Positions 1 through 10,305 of a stretch of 64,000 nt of DNA are shown piece after piece; position 1 is the first letter of the stretch, and each line of letters starts with the position of its first letter. A program made the translations under genes and the position numbers. The notes under the pieces were generated by a model. The model worked only from the letters and a program-made list of their open reading frames with translations. It ran no database searches and was not told where the DNA came from. Source of the stretch: Phlyctochytrium arcticum (taxonomy: Eukaryota > Chytridiomycota > Chytridiomycetes > Chytridiales > Chytridiaceae); NCBI GenBank assembly GCA_025602905.1, contig JAHLKI010000011.1, positions 744,001-808,000 of the forward strand, read 5' to 3'.

Positions 1-17
1 AAAGTAAGTTTCTAGAT

Positions 18-1090
18 CTAAACAGAGGCGTACATGGCGCTGAGAGCGGGGAATCTTGTCCGGGAAGCTGCATATTGATCGAGTCTCCATCCAGTGTTGA
101 AGACTGCTGCTGCCATGTTCACTAGGCTTCGTCCCTGCGCAGCGCTCATAAAATGGACCAAGTCGCCAATGTTGAGTTGATCCGTGTACTCTGTATGTTT
201 GCCGTTGCTACTGGGCCTGGTGGGATAATGCAAGGACATTAACTCGTACAATCTGACGTGTGAATCCATGTTGTTGCCGCTTTCTACCCAGAGGGGGTAG
301 AGCCAGTCTCGGAACCAAAACGTGTTGCTTGCTCCAGGCGGCATATTGAACGATAGAGAGGTCCGGAGCGTGTATTCATACGCAGCTTCCGCTGCGAATC
401 CAGTTCTGTTAAAAAGGTCGTATACGCACAAAGATGTCAAGGTGTTGTAGCCGAATGCGTAGTTGATAAAGGGGAGTAGTAAGTTCCTTGGGGGCCCCAT
501 TCGACACCAAAGCACATGGACCAGATAGCTCCTTGTTTGACGTTGTAATAGCTGTTGGACCAATCGCTTCGACTGGTCATCATGAGGTTGCGGTTTTCTG
601 TACGAGATCCACCAGCGGATGCCTCGAACCGACTAAAGTGCCTATCCCAGCCGTCATAAAACTCCGCGCCGGCCGTTCCCAACTGCGCAACATAGGGTTT
701 CGGAGCCCCGAAATTCTCACAGGTGGGTCCTGCCAATCCAAAGACCTCTCGCGGTACGACGCAGCTCCCATAGGTCTTCTTCATGTACCTCCAAGCCTTG
801 GTAAAGAACGGAACAATCCAACTTGTAGTCGAGCGGGGCAAACTCTTCACTCCGGCGTCCATATAGATGGCGACATCATTGTTGCAGGCAACACGTGTAA
901 AGTTTGGGGTTGTTGACACTCTATCGAGATACCCATTCAAGAATGATGGTGCGTCCGAGTGGCATTTGTAGCATCCAGCATCTGCAGTGTGGGTGCCCGT
1001 GGTTAGCCAGGTTCCCAGGAGCGCAGGGGCGATTAGCGAGCAGAAGAGCGTAACAATATTGGAACGTGATGGAATCTTCATTTTGGGCAA
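18..1090 (-). pseudogene. Secreted protein of unknown family, split by one frameshift
   Basis: Two minus-strand reading frames (437-1090 and 18-563) belong to one protein of about 354 residues. The N-terminus, best read from the second Met at 1081, has a basic start, a hydrophobic stretch and a Cys pair (GCYKCH) just after the likely signal peptide cleavage zone. The first frame runs through a Trp/Tyr/Gly-rich stretch and stops at 437. The second continues the same composition (FINYAFGYN, FWFRDWLYPLW) from about position 470. A one-base change in the short A/G run at 468-474 would join them, and I see no GT-AG pair that would. It is either a recent pseudogene or a sequencing error. The even Trp, Tyr and Asn content and lack of low complexity suggest a globular secreted enzyme or effector. 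I do not recognise the family. Confidence 0.6.
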
Positions 1091-1795
1091 AAGGTTTATG
1101 TAGGAGGGAGGAAACCGGCATACTCACTGCGTATTTATTCAAAAGATATCTCATGTCGTTTGCTGAGTTAAACTTTTCTAGAAGGGCCGTAAGGTCAGGT
1201 CCGCGAAGTAAATCTTAGTTCTAAAAGCGTTCGGGAGGGCATGGAATCTTTTAGGCTGTTCGAAGAGTTCCGTTTATTTCCCACTGCGGGCCGCCTACAC
1301 GGGTAAAATTCCTAAATACTTTTCTGTTATTTACAAACAACTTTGTTCTTGCATCTGACATAACTAAAATTGACATGGAACTTCAATTTTTCCGTCATTT
1401 CCTTATTTATTTTAGTCTTTTTACTCTTTTATCATTGGAATTAACACCGTTGTCACGCCGAGGCTCCGGTAAACAATCAACAATCAATACAGGCTGATTG
1501 CAGAGTACAAATATTGGTTGTGAGTCGTTCTTCATCACTGGCAGAACTGCGAAGGATATACCGTACATGCAAGGATTTAATTTTTTCCCGCCTACCGCGG
1601 GCGGAACAATCCGGCTTCCCGGCCATTACTCTGCCATGTCCGTGTCAACAAAACAAGTGGAATAAACAAGATGCAAAAATTTGTGCTATTATAATAGAGA
1701 GGCTATGTACATATAAAAAAAGCGTGTGTGTGTGGGATGGCTATATACAACTATCCATATAAAATGCTACATAGAAAGAAGAAGTAGTGTCTTTT
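1091..1795. other. Intergenic, AT-rich
   Basis: Gap between two minus-strand genes. It is AT-rich and contains a short GT-run (about 1720-1735). It should hold the promoter of the secreted-protein gene and the 3' end of the mucin-like gene. I see no convincing ORF, RNA gene or repeat. Confidence 0.5.
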
Positions 1796-4700
1796 TTAAC
1801 GGGTAAATGTCGAATCACTCAAGACTGGCCGCCCATCATCCGATTCCGAAGATTGAGACTCGTACGTCATCCGAAAGGCTTGTTTGTAGGCTGCCGAGAC
1901 TTGGCCTGCGAGAGCTATGCTGGCGGGAACGGGTGTGGTGAGGTCCGGGGCGGGGAGGGACGAGTCGGATCGGAATCGGTTTGGAGATGAGTCGGAGAGG
2001 ACCGTGAAGCCTGACCTTGAAGAGCGGAACGAGTCCCGGAATGTATCGTAGGATACGGCCGAGGATGCGAGGGATGAAGCGGTGGATGTCCGGTTACTAC
2101 TTGGAGCGGGTGAGTGAAAACTTGCGTTATCGTTGTCAATGGCGCGGTGAGTGGCCGCATGAGCAATCCTGTGCGCCGCCGAGTCTTGTCTTGCGAGCGT
2201 GTTACTCGTGGGTGCGTGAATCGCCATGTTGAGTTCAGACATGAGAGAGTAGTCGGGGTATCCTCCAAACCCAGATTCGACAGACGAGTCGGAGAGGAGT
2301 GAATGGCGGACACTCTCTGCATCAATCTCGGTTGAATCATGTTGTAATGGCGAGTGTTGGGGATGGATCGGGACGACTGGCATGAATCCTAACGAGATCT
2401 CGCTGGCTGGGCGGACTTGAGGTAAATAGACTTCAGGAGACGTGTACGAGTCCAGGTTGGAGTACATAGAGCGTTCGTGTTCATAAGGTGCTGCTAAAGG
2501 GGCCAGGGTGGGTAAGGGCGCGTCGTACTGGTACTGAGTCCGTCCCAGACTAGCTAATTCCGGTTGTGGTGGTTGTAGGTACGCGTCTTGTTGCGACTCG
2601 AGTCCACCAACGTTGATGTTTCTCGGTTTTCCTGAACGGAACGCCTCAAACAACGAGCCGGACGACCCGGGTCGGTCGTCTGATCCGCCATCTTTGCCAA
2701 TAGTAGAAGCACCAACCCGCCTATTCTGACGAATCCGCTTGCCAGCCAACAAACCCCCAACAACCACAAACGCGACTCCAATCGTGCTGCCCGTAATCAT
2801 GATGGCATTCGTGGCGCCGCCGCCCGAAGTTTGGTTTTGGTTTAACGTCTCGTTGGGTGCAACGGGTACCCCATTCGGAGCTTCAACTCCTGGACCACCT
2901 GGAGTCGTATTTGGTACTGGGACGCCTGGAGTCGGATTTCCATTACCACCAGCTGGAGGAGTGGGCAGGGTCGGGAACGGGTCAACAGGTGTAGGCGCCT
3001 TCCTGCTTTGCGGCAACGGGTCCACTGGGACGGGCTCCTTTCTCTGTTGGGGTAATGGCTGCGTAGGAGGCGGCGGTACCGGGTCCGTGCTTTTTGTTCC
3101 AATGGGTGGAGGGGTCACAATCGGCGGTGGGACCGTCTTGACTTCAAATTTCCCGTTAAGGGGGGGAAGAGAGATTGTGCTAATGGGAACTTTTGCAGAT
3201 GGGCTGGGCGACGGCGACACCGGCGGGTTCTGTTTGGGTGCTTCTTTGGGTGCTGCCTTAGGTTCTGCTTTGGGTGCCGTTTTAGGGGTGGGAGTAACCG
3301 TCTTTTGTGGTGGTGGTGGTGGTGACGGATTCTTTTGTTCTGGTTCTTGCGGCGGTGGTGTAGGAGATTTAGCAGGAGGAGGTGTGGCCTTGCTTGCCAC
3401 CGTTGTTGGCGGAGGGGTAGCTTTAGGTGCTTCAGTTTCCTTAGGAGGGGATTTGGGTGCTTGAGTTTCATTAGGAGGAGATTTGGGTGCTTGAGTTTCC
3501 TTAGGAGGGGATTTGGGTGCTTCAGTTTCCTTAGGAGCGGATTTGGGTGCTTCCGTCTCTGGAGGGGGAGGGAGAGGGTTTGGCGATGCCTTTGGTGGTG
3601 GAGCTGATGCTGATGCCTTTTGGCTAGAAGACGTGGGACGAGGGTCCGGTGTATTGGTAGCTTCAGGCCCCTCCTTTCTGGTCGCAGATGGCGCAACGGC
3701 TGTCTTCTGTTGGGCAGTCTTTTGTTGCGCAGGAGGGGATGGTGGTGACACTTTTGGTTGGGGCGCTTGGGTCGGCTCTAGCTGCTCTTTGACTGGGGTT
3801 GCCTGTTTAGGAGCTGGTCGGGAAACCCTGGTGGGTGTGGGAGTCAATGACTGAGGTGCGGACTTTGTTTTTGATTGTTTTGCCGGTGGTGGGCCCGAAG
3901 AAGTGACCAAGGGGGATTTTGTCGGCTGTCCAGTGGTCTGGACGGGTGTTGCATCAATCACTGTAGTTTTTGCGGCCCCGAGCGTCGTCATCCCTACTGC
4001 TTTTGGTTGCCCAGTGGTCTGGACAGGCGTTGCATCAATCAGCGTAGTTTTTACGGATGTTGAAGCTCCTTTCAACGATGAGCTGGTAACCGCATTCGTT
4101 TTCACCGACGACACCGTGGTCTTGGGCACGATAGCTGATGCAGTCTTCGGGGTTGCCGGTACAGACACAGTACTTTTTGCAAGGGCAGTCGACTCCACAG
4201 CCCTGGACTGAATCTTTGACGCAGTCCTTGTCGCAGCAGAAGCTTCTTGAGTCGTTTTCGGGTCTGATTCCTTTGACACCGCGGCAGTTTTCGAATCCTT
4301 TGCAACATTCGTTGGTGCAATGACTTTTGTACCTGGAGTATCCGAGGTTTTGGGTGGCGTGGGTTGCGCCTTTGATGTGGCAGGTGCTGTAGGAATCTCG
4401 GAAACAGTTTTTGGAGTCTTGGTCGCTGCCGATGCGGCCTTTGACCCCGCGGGCGTGTTTGCCCCATTAGTTGGTCCAACCTCTTTTGATGTAGCTGAGG
4501 CTTGAGACGTGGGAGCAGGTATGTTGGGTGTTTGTGCCTTTGTTGTGACAACTTTTGGTGCACTAGTGGCTTCCGTGTCATCGACTGGTTCCACTTTAGG
4601 AGCCTTGGTGGCAGCAGTTTTGGGTGTCTTGTTGGCAGCCGTTGCCTTTTGTGATTCAGCAATCTTGGGTGCATCTTCTGTTGCCTTAGGTGGAGGAGAG

Positions 4701-5528
4701 GTTGCTTTGGCTGCTACAGGATCTACATTTGGATTTAGCAAAGTGTTGAAACCCGCGATGGTGTAATCCCCTTGGTCTTACCTTTCTCATCGGCTTTCGA
4801 AGTCGTTGCCTTTTGCGATTCGGCAACTTTGGGTGTCTTGGGCGGAGAAGCGGTTTCTTTGGCTACTACCGGATCTACATTTAGATTTAGCAAACTGCTG
4901 AAAACCCCGGTGGCCTGATTGGTCTTACCTTTCTCGTCGGCTTTCGGAGCCGTTGCCTTTTGTGTTTTTGGTGCATCTTCTGCTGCCTTGGATCGAGAAG
5001 TGGTTGTTTTGGCTGCTACCGGATCTACATTCAATAAAGTTAGCAAACTGGTGAAAAACTCTGTGGTCTGATTCCTTTGATCTTACCTTTCTCGTCAGCT
5101 TTCGGAACTGATGCCTTTTGCGTTTTGGGAGCATCTTTTGGCTCAGTCTTTGGTGGAGCAGGTGCCTTGGTTTCGGCTTTTGGCTCTGTTTTGGGCGGGG
5201 TTGCTTTGGGAGCAGCAGCTTTTGAATCTGCCTTGGGTGGATCACTTTTTCCTTGAGGTGATCTAGCGGTTAGCCCAATCTCCTCCAGAAACTGGACCCG
5301 GCGCTGGACGTTAGTCTCTTCCTTCTCAACAGCCGACGGGGCGAGTGTGTTGGCAATACCAGCCAGCGACTTTGCAAACACACTATAGGTATCGGTATAA
5401 GCATGGGTCTTGGCAGCTACGGCCTGCGCAGCGGCGGCAACAGATTCAGAAGGGGTAGAGGTCGGTAGTCCAAAGGCGACTGTGGCAGTAACGGACAGAA
5501 AAGCTATTGGGAGCACATTGAGTATCAT
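1796..5528 (-). CDS. Mucin-like type I single-pass membrane protein
   Basis: Four exons, complement(1796-4722, 4782-4874, 4929-5024, 5087-5528), give 1185 residues. The chosen start yields a cleavable signal peptide (MILNVLPIAFLSVTATVAFG). The ectodomain of about 830 residues is almost wholly Pro/Thr/Ser/Ala/Lys-rich, with repeats such as PPKETEAPKS and ATPVQTTGQP. One transmembrane helix (about residues 850-872, GSTIGVAFVVVGGLLAG) is followed by a basic stop-transfer (KRIRQNRR) and a Ser/Tyr-rich cytoplasmic tail of about 310 residues. This resembles fungal cell-wall stress sensors and signalling mucins (Mid2, Wsc, Msb2) in architecture only; I see no named domain. The frame stays open upstream to 5924 (ATG there, with one more hydrophobic segment), so the start is uncertain. 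The three introns are copies of one another (see repeat entry). Confidence 0.7.
4700..5115 (-). repeat. Tandem exon-intron module, three homologous introns
   Basis: Introns 5025-5086 (62 nt), 4875-4928 (54 nt) and 4723-4781 (59 nt) share a donor in the context GAGAAAG/GTAAGA, a TTTGCTAA branch-point region and an ATGTAG acceptor. Each exon between them starts with DPVAAK-type residues and ends with KADEK. The exon modules are 96 and 93 nt, multiples of three, so each duplication preserved the frame. Confidence 0.85.
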
Positions 5529-5924
5529 GTTGAAAAACGAGGTTGTAGTCGAAATGGACTGTCGGCGCTTGAGAGATCGAGGAGGGAGATCTGTTCGGTC
5601 TGGTGCAGCATAACCCCCCGTAGCTTGATCGACTGGATCGTTAAGGGTTATTTGTCGTTGTTCTCGTCGTCGTCGTCGTTGCGCCGAGTTGGGTTTGCAT
5701 GGTCCGGACTTCCTCGTCTTCTTCATACCATCCAGATTCGAGTCGTGAGCAAATACGTTGATGAGGGTCAATCTCTGAACGTCCAAAAACTTGTATAGGT
5801 AGTAGTGAGAGATGCAAACGTTCAAGGATAGTAGCAGGAAGAAAACACCAAGAACGATAACTGCCGGGATGTCTCTCTTTTCCTTTGTGGAAGTGCTTTG
5901 AGTGCCCAAGCCGAATAGCGCCAA

Positions 5925-6589
5925 CAGGCGGCGGAGTTGGGCGGGGCTAGGGTTAGCATGTGTGCCGTTTTTTCAACGCCACGAGCGGCCGTTTTTGCTC
6001 GCAGTCAATTGATTCAGAGCAGAGTGGCACCTTGAATTCCATGATGGCCAACTTCAAGCAAGATCACTGCGGGGCCTTCCCAGTTGGGGACCTGCACACT
6101 TTTTAGGCCCAAGCACAAAACTAAAAAACTGCAAATCTCACACTTGTTGGATGGCATTTGGCAAGTTAACGACGCTGAAAATAAAGGTTAAACCTACTGC
6201 ATGCGAGAGTTTCACTAGAGAGTTTTGAATCGTCGGGACTCGACGCTAGATGTATCATATCAGATCCTACTCAGACTGCACAAGTCGAGTAATTCATAAT
6301 TCAGATTGAGTATACACATCCTCATCATCCTTAATTTTGCCATGTGTTATCATATTTGATGACGAGGGTGGCACACTCATTCAATTTATTTCAATTCAAA
6401 AGACATGACAAAAACGAACGTGGGTGAATGACCGCCCATGGACAGCCAGCAATACCGGCAATACCCACTACCACTTTAGCGAGCTGATGGCTGATGTGCA
6501 TGATACATCGGCAATTTGAGAAGTGAAATATACCCCCAAACGCGCACCGATTATGGACCAAATTCGCGAGCCGGAAAACATCGGAAAAT
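5925..6589. other. Intergenic upstream of tRNA-Gly
   Basis: No convincing ORF. The segment 5940-6120 is fairly GC-balanced and the rest is AT-rich. It should contain the promoter of the mucin-like gene on the minus strand. Confidence 0.4.
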
Positions 6590-6660
6590 GCATTGGTGGT
6601 TTAGTGGTAAAATTGCCGCTTGCCATGCGGCAGCCCCGGGTTCGATTCCCGGCCAATGCA
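6590..6660 (+). tRNA. tRNA-Gly(GCC): tRNA-Gly (GCC)
   Basis: A full 71-nt cloverleaf can be folded. The 7-bp acceptor stem is GCATTGG/CCAATGC with discriminator A at 6660. The A-box is TGGTTTAGTGG. The anticodon stem GCCGC/GCGGC closes the loop TTGCCAT, giving anticodon GCC. The T-arm holds the B-box GGTTCGATTCC. No intron is present. It closely matches the eukaryotic tRNA-Gly(GCC) consensus and looks functional. Confidence 0.97.
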
Positions 6661-6671
6661 GAGGAATCACC

Positions 6672-6677
6672 TTTTTT
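6672..6677 (+). terminator. RNA polymerase III T-run terminator
   Basis: Six consecutive T residues 12 nt after the tRNA discriminator base, the expected Pol III stop. Confidence 0.8.
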
Positions 6678-6683
6678 GTCCTT

Positions 6684-7140
6684 TTGGCCGATGCCAGCAG
6701 CAGCAGTCTGGTGTCGAGTGCTTCGCAATACAAGTGGCAGCTGATTCTTTTCTTGACCCTTGGCTGATGCACCTATTCCAAAAGGCAAGGGACCCCGTCG
6801 GCAAAATGCCAAGCAAAACGTGCCAATGCAGGTTGACAGTAATTATTTTCTTGGCTTTAGGCTGATGCACTTATACTCAAGCAAAGCCGGCCAATAATGC
6901 AAGTTCATTTTGTTGATTTTGGCTGATGCATGCGAGCTGCACCGAGTGCACATGAACCCCCCATCAGCAAAATGCCACGCCGGACAAAAACTCTCGACAC
7001 AATGCAGAGTGACTTTAAAATTCAACTCTTGGCTGATGCATCCCATACTCGTCGTAGTAGTGTCCGGTCACCCAGGGCAAAAGGAAACCCCCTTCAGCGA
7101 AATGCCCAGCAAAACCGGACCCTTCGCCCAATGGGCAGAA
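6684..7140 (+). repeat. Degenerate repeat array downstream of tRNA-Gly
   Basis: The phrase TTGGCTGATGCA or a close variant recurs at about 6684, 6760, 6858, 6919 and 7029. It usually lies about 25 nt after AATGCAG, the same bases that end the tRNA. A second phrase, (T/C)(C/A)(G/A)GC(A/G)AAATGCC, recurs near 6800, 6967 and 7097. Spacing is irregular (61-110 nt). The units look like decayed duplications of tRNA 3' end plus flank; no folded tRNA copy is evident. Confidence 0.55.
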
Positions 7141-7989
7141 GGCCGATATCATTGCAATAGTCGTGCAGAGCGGAGGAGAGCAGAATTCTGAGTACGTGTG
7201 ATAACGTGTTCGAGGTTGACGCAAGTGTGAGCTTTCCGTGACTTGGCCGCAAAGTTCCAATCACAGAGACCGACGGACCACCAGGGTGCGATGGAATTTC
7301 GGGTGGTTTTTACTGTCTTGAACTTGTCGTAGCGTACAATAGATTTGAGGCTTGAAAGACAGTACACATACACTTCTGAAGTTCTGAAGAACTCGGAACA
7401 AGGCGCAACAGAACCCGCCAGACCACAAATTACCTACCATGAGATGATGTACGGAGAAATTTGACGGACAGCAAAAACAGAGTGTTGATTGGGGCCAGAA
7501 TTATGGAACTATGCCTGCAGAATCGAAGGTCCGACATGGGAAAAATCTGGACGAGGTGAGTTTCCATAATTGAGCATGTTGGATTTTCAGGGAGCTGTAA
7601 TCATGTAAGAGTAAAGGCCCCCGAGCGAAGCATCTCGATGTTGATGAGGGCGCTGGATGAGATCGAGAGTCTTGGGCTTCAAAGTCCGCAAGAAATTCAG
7701 GGGATGTCTTACTCAAGTACGAGTACGAGTACTCGGGTTCGAGCAACTCGAGATACCACCACAAAGAGATGGGTGTTCATCAAGCAACGCTCAGCCATGA
7801 GGTGAGTTTGTTATAAGAAGAGGGGGAGGGAAGGTCGTCGCTGTCGTTTGGTGTGAGAACAGCAGCAGCAGCGGGAACAAGTCAGGTATTATGGATAGGA
7901 CCAAGCGCAAGACAAATGTTCAACTAAACGCTGATGCAAAACATCTAGATCCTCCCCATCAAAGAACAAAAAACCTCATACATACAACG
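7141..7989. other. Intergenic
   Basis: No credible gene. A GAGTACGAGTACTCG self-complementary stretch lies near 7720. The 5' leader of the small secreted-protein gene (7990) is in the right part, with an AG-rich tract and CAG repeats around 7858-7875. Confidence 0.4.
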
Positions 7990-8295
7990 ATGCAGCTCCC
8001 GGCCTTCATCCCAACCCTGCTCGCAGCAGTCCTCCTAGTAGACACCGCATCCGCCTTCTCCCTCAAAGTCTGGACAAAGGACAACTACAGCGGCGTATCG
8101 CGCACCCTGACCAACACGGGGTCCACGAGCGGGCAGTACCATTCGTACAAATGGCAAGGAACTCGATCGGGCCACTGCGTGTTGGTCTGCAATGGCAGTC
8201 GCGAGCTGGGATACCGCTGTGACGATTATTCCAATAACGCTATTTGGTTCACCAAGGCTACTGTTTACAAGTACCCCAACAAGCCGTCATGCTAA
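7990..8295 (+). CDS. Small secreted cysteine-containing protein
   Basis: A 101-residue protein. The ATG at 7990 is chosen over the in-frame ATG at 7891 because it starts exactly at a signal peptide (MQLPAFIPTLLAAVLLVDTA, cleaved near SAF). The mature part is about 80 residues with four Cys (HCVLVC, GYRC, final C), likely two disulfides, and many aromatic and Gly residues (VWTKDNYSG, YKWQG, NNAIWF, TVYKY). The repeated aromatic-x-Gly pattern resembles single-domain beta/gamma-crystallin-like or small fungal secreted proteins, but no family can be proved by eye. It could be a wall or effector protein. It is intronless and well isolated from its neighbours. Confidence 0.75.
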   Translation: MQLPAFIPTLLAAVLLVDTASAFSLKVWTKDNYSGVSRTLTNTGSTSGQYHSYKWQGTRSGHCVLVCNGSRELGYRCDDYSNNAIWFTKATVYKYPNKPSC

Positions 8296-8999
8296 AGGAT
8301 GTGTCCGTGCCGTCCGCTCCCTATAGATTTCTGTTTTCCCCGATAGACATAATACATTGTGCCATGATACCTTGCAGTATATAGTTGATTACGCGTGAGG
8401 TAGTCCAGAAGGATAGCCAAAACTACGTGTCGTTTCTCATTGCAAGATACAAAATATACAAGTATGTACATTGATCAAAAAGCGTTCTTCCCAAGACTGT
8501 CGATTTCGACCCGCAAGATTAGACCGCATCTCATTTCCATGCGTGCGAGGACTGTGTAGTTGAGACGAATGGTATTTCTCGGGGTTGATTGTGACAGGGA
8601 AGCGACAGTCTACCGTTTCTTTTGTCGAAGGACGAATCGCAAAGCCGAAATACCTAAGGGTTGTGCCTTCATCCAAATGTTGGTCGCTCAGACCGTCGTG
8701 CTCTGGGAATGTGTACTTCATACCAGCGTAAAAAGTTGCGGGGTAGGAAGCTGGTCGGGTGTGTATTCTGAGTTGAGAGTGACGGGATTTGTTGGTTTGA
8801 CAAGAAAGTTTGAGGTTGGGCCCAAAAATCCGTGTGAGCGTGTTCCACGCGCGATGCAAAGATTCAAAAGAAAGTGCGACTCAGACCGAATGTCGACGCA
8901 GTGGCGAAAAGGTTTCGGGAATTCCTGCAGCGTTTGCAACTCATTCCAAATCGTTATATTCGGAAACAACCCATGTTGGTCCAGATAGAGTTGTTTTCT
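8296..8999. other. Intergenic, possible decayed ORFs on the minus strand
   Basis: Minus-strand frames at 8718-8969 and 8437-8859 have a plausible amino-acid mix (SDQHLDEGTTLRYFGF). They overlap in different frames, lack a joining intron and match no family I know. The segment is probably the 3' region of the PEN-2 gene. Confidence 0.35.
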
Positions 9000-9353
9000 T
9001 CATGTCCCCAACGGTACGGAAACAGCCAACTGATCCCCAATCAACCCCCAGTCTCGTCGCTTTGTCAAATACACGGAAATCCACGCAATAACCACTCCGA
9101 GCATGACTACCGCACCCGTCAAACTAGCCCACACCACTATGTAAAAAAACATCAACTTTCTCATCTTCATAAAGTCATTAAGCGAGGACTTACAGCGGCG
9201 GATGGAAGGGTCAACAGAAGATCGACGGCGGGTTTCGGGGTAAATGTAGATCCAGTTGACGAGCCAGAGCCAGGGGAGGCAGAGGAATCCGGCGAGAAAG
9301 TATTTGAGGGCTAGGGAGCGGAGGGCCGGGTCGGGGAGGGTTCGGAGTGACAT
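9000..9353 (-). CDS. PEN2: Presenilin enhancer 2, gamma-secretase subunit
   Basis: Two exons, complement(9000-9136, 9194-9353), give 98 residues; human PEN-2 has 101. The N-terminal half holds KYFLAGFLCLPWLWLVNWIY, matching the invariant YxGGFxxLPxLWxVN block. The second half has a VVWASLTG transmembrane start, the long membrane helix, RRDWGLIGDQLAVSVPLGT and the stop. The end corresponds to the family's GDYLSFxxPLG motif, here GDQLAVSVPLG. The intron (9137-9193, 57 nt, GTAAGT to ATAG) falls in the loop before the second membrane segment. It is a multiple of three without a stop, so retention would give a 117-residue form. PEN-2 is needed for presenilin endoproteolysis and gamma-secretase activity in endomembranes. 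Presenilin, nicastrin and APH-1 are not in this window. Confidence 0.92.
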   Translation of the reverse strand: MSLRTLPDPALRSLALKYFLAGFLCLPWLWLVNWIYIYPETRRRSSVDPSIRRCKSSLNDFMKMRKLMFFYIVVWASLTGAVVMLGVVIAWISVYLTKRRDWGLIGDQLAVSVPLGT

Positions 9354-9889
9354 TTCTTGGTGGTTGTTGTTTGGCCGATGGGATGGGAAGGGAAAAGTGA
9401 AGCACTAGTTGCGTGAGTTGGGGAGTGTTATGGGCTCCGAATCATGTCGATCAGGTTGGGATGTCGCAGATTTGTTGCGGCCTGGGTGGACAACGGTCAT
9501 CACATAATGGTAACACAAAACACATCACGTGGTGACTGTCATCACAAGTCCTCCCGACTTTTCCCGGTTCCTTCCGCATGGCCTCGATCGTATAAAGAGT
9601 TCTTGACAGCTGGAGAAGGTGCATCAACAGCAGCTCAAGGCCAAAAAGACCTTCAACACTTCCTTCCGGATCCCTGCTAAATTCCTAGCGGGTGTGTGGC
9701 ATACTGTCAAATGAAAGTTAATCTGAGCGGACGATAAACACCTTTTGTACACTGGTTGTGCCCTCGGAGAAACGTGACATCGGCCAAACCCATTACCCCC
9801 CCTTCTCAACTTTCTTTCCTCTCCACACTCTTCAACCAACAAAGTTTTTTCCTGGAGGGTTGTTCAATGGGCGAGTTGTTGTTGGACGT
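9354..9889. other. Divergent intergenic region
   Basis: Lies between the PEN-2 start (minus) and the PPxY-protein start (plus) and probably carries both promoters. A CACATCACGTGGTGACTGTC stretch near 9520 contains a CACGTG E-box inside a short palindrome. TCGTATAAAG at 9588-9597 is a TATA-like element on the plus strand. Confidence 0.45.
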
Positions 9890-10305
9890 ATGGCAACCCA
9901 GGAGGAAGATGCGACTAGTCACCTCATATTCATCATCATTATAGGATGTGTTACGCCCGTGAGTTTACTTCAACTGTTTATACCTGAATCACCAACTGAC
10001 ACACTTCTCAACAGCTGTGTTTACTCGGCGCATGTTATGTTAGGAGTTGGCAGGCTTCAAAGACCAATAACAACATCCACTCTACCCTCGACGCAATAAC
10101 TCCCGAAATCCGCCGCGTCGATTCCATCCTTCCCGTCTACTCCCTTCACACCATCGAAATATTTGATCCTTGCCCACTCGATGACATTTCCTGTAACCCG
10201 CCGGCTAGTCCACCACCTCCTCCCCCACCGACCCCCCCGCCGCCAACAACAATAATACCCATGGCTCCGATCCCAACCTCGGATCCACCCGCGTATGCAC
10301 CGTAA
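9890..10305 (+). CDS. Small single-pass membrane protein with Pro-rich PPxY tail
   Basis: Two exons, 9890-9958 and 10015-10305, give 119 residues. The intron (56 nt, GTGAGT, CTGAC branch point, CAACAG) joins two halves of one transmembrane segment, about residues 11-32 (HLIFIIIIGCVTP then LCLLGACYV). A polar region with four Cys (IFDPCPLDDISC and two near the membrane) is followed by a proline tail (SPPPPPPPTPPPP) ending in DPPAYAP and the stop. PPAY is a PPxY ligand for WW domains, as found in yeast adaptors that recruit the Rsp5/Nedd4 ubiquitin ligase to membranes. That role here is inference. Frame continuity across the intron and the clean architecture support the gene, though the family is not recognised. 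Confidence 0.72.

Noticed and set aside
2739..3464. Long plus-strand frame rich in Gly, Val and Phe
   Set aside because: Antisense shadow of the Pro/Thr-rich mucin ectodomain; codon bias of the minus strand keeps it open.
5529..5924. N-terminal extension of the mucin-like protein from ATG 5924
   Set aside because: Adds a second hydrophobic segment and a basic Arg run ahead of a perfect signal peptide. Kept only as an alternative start.
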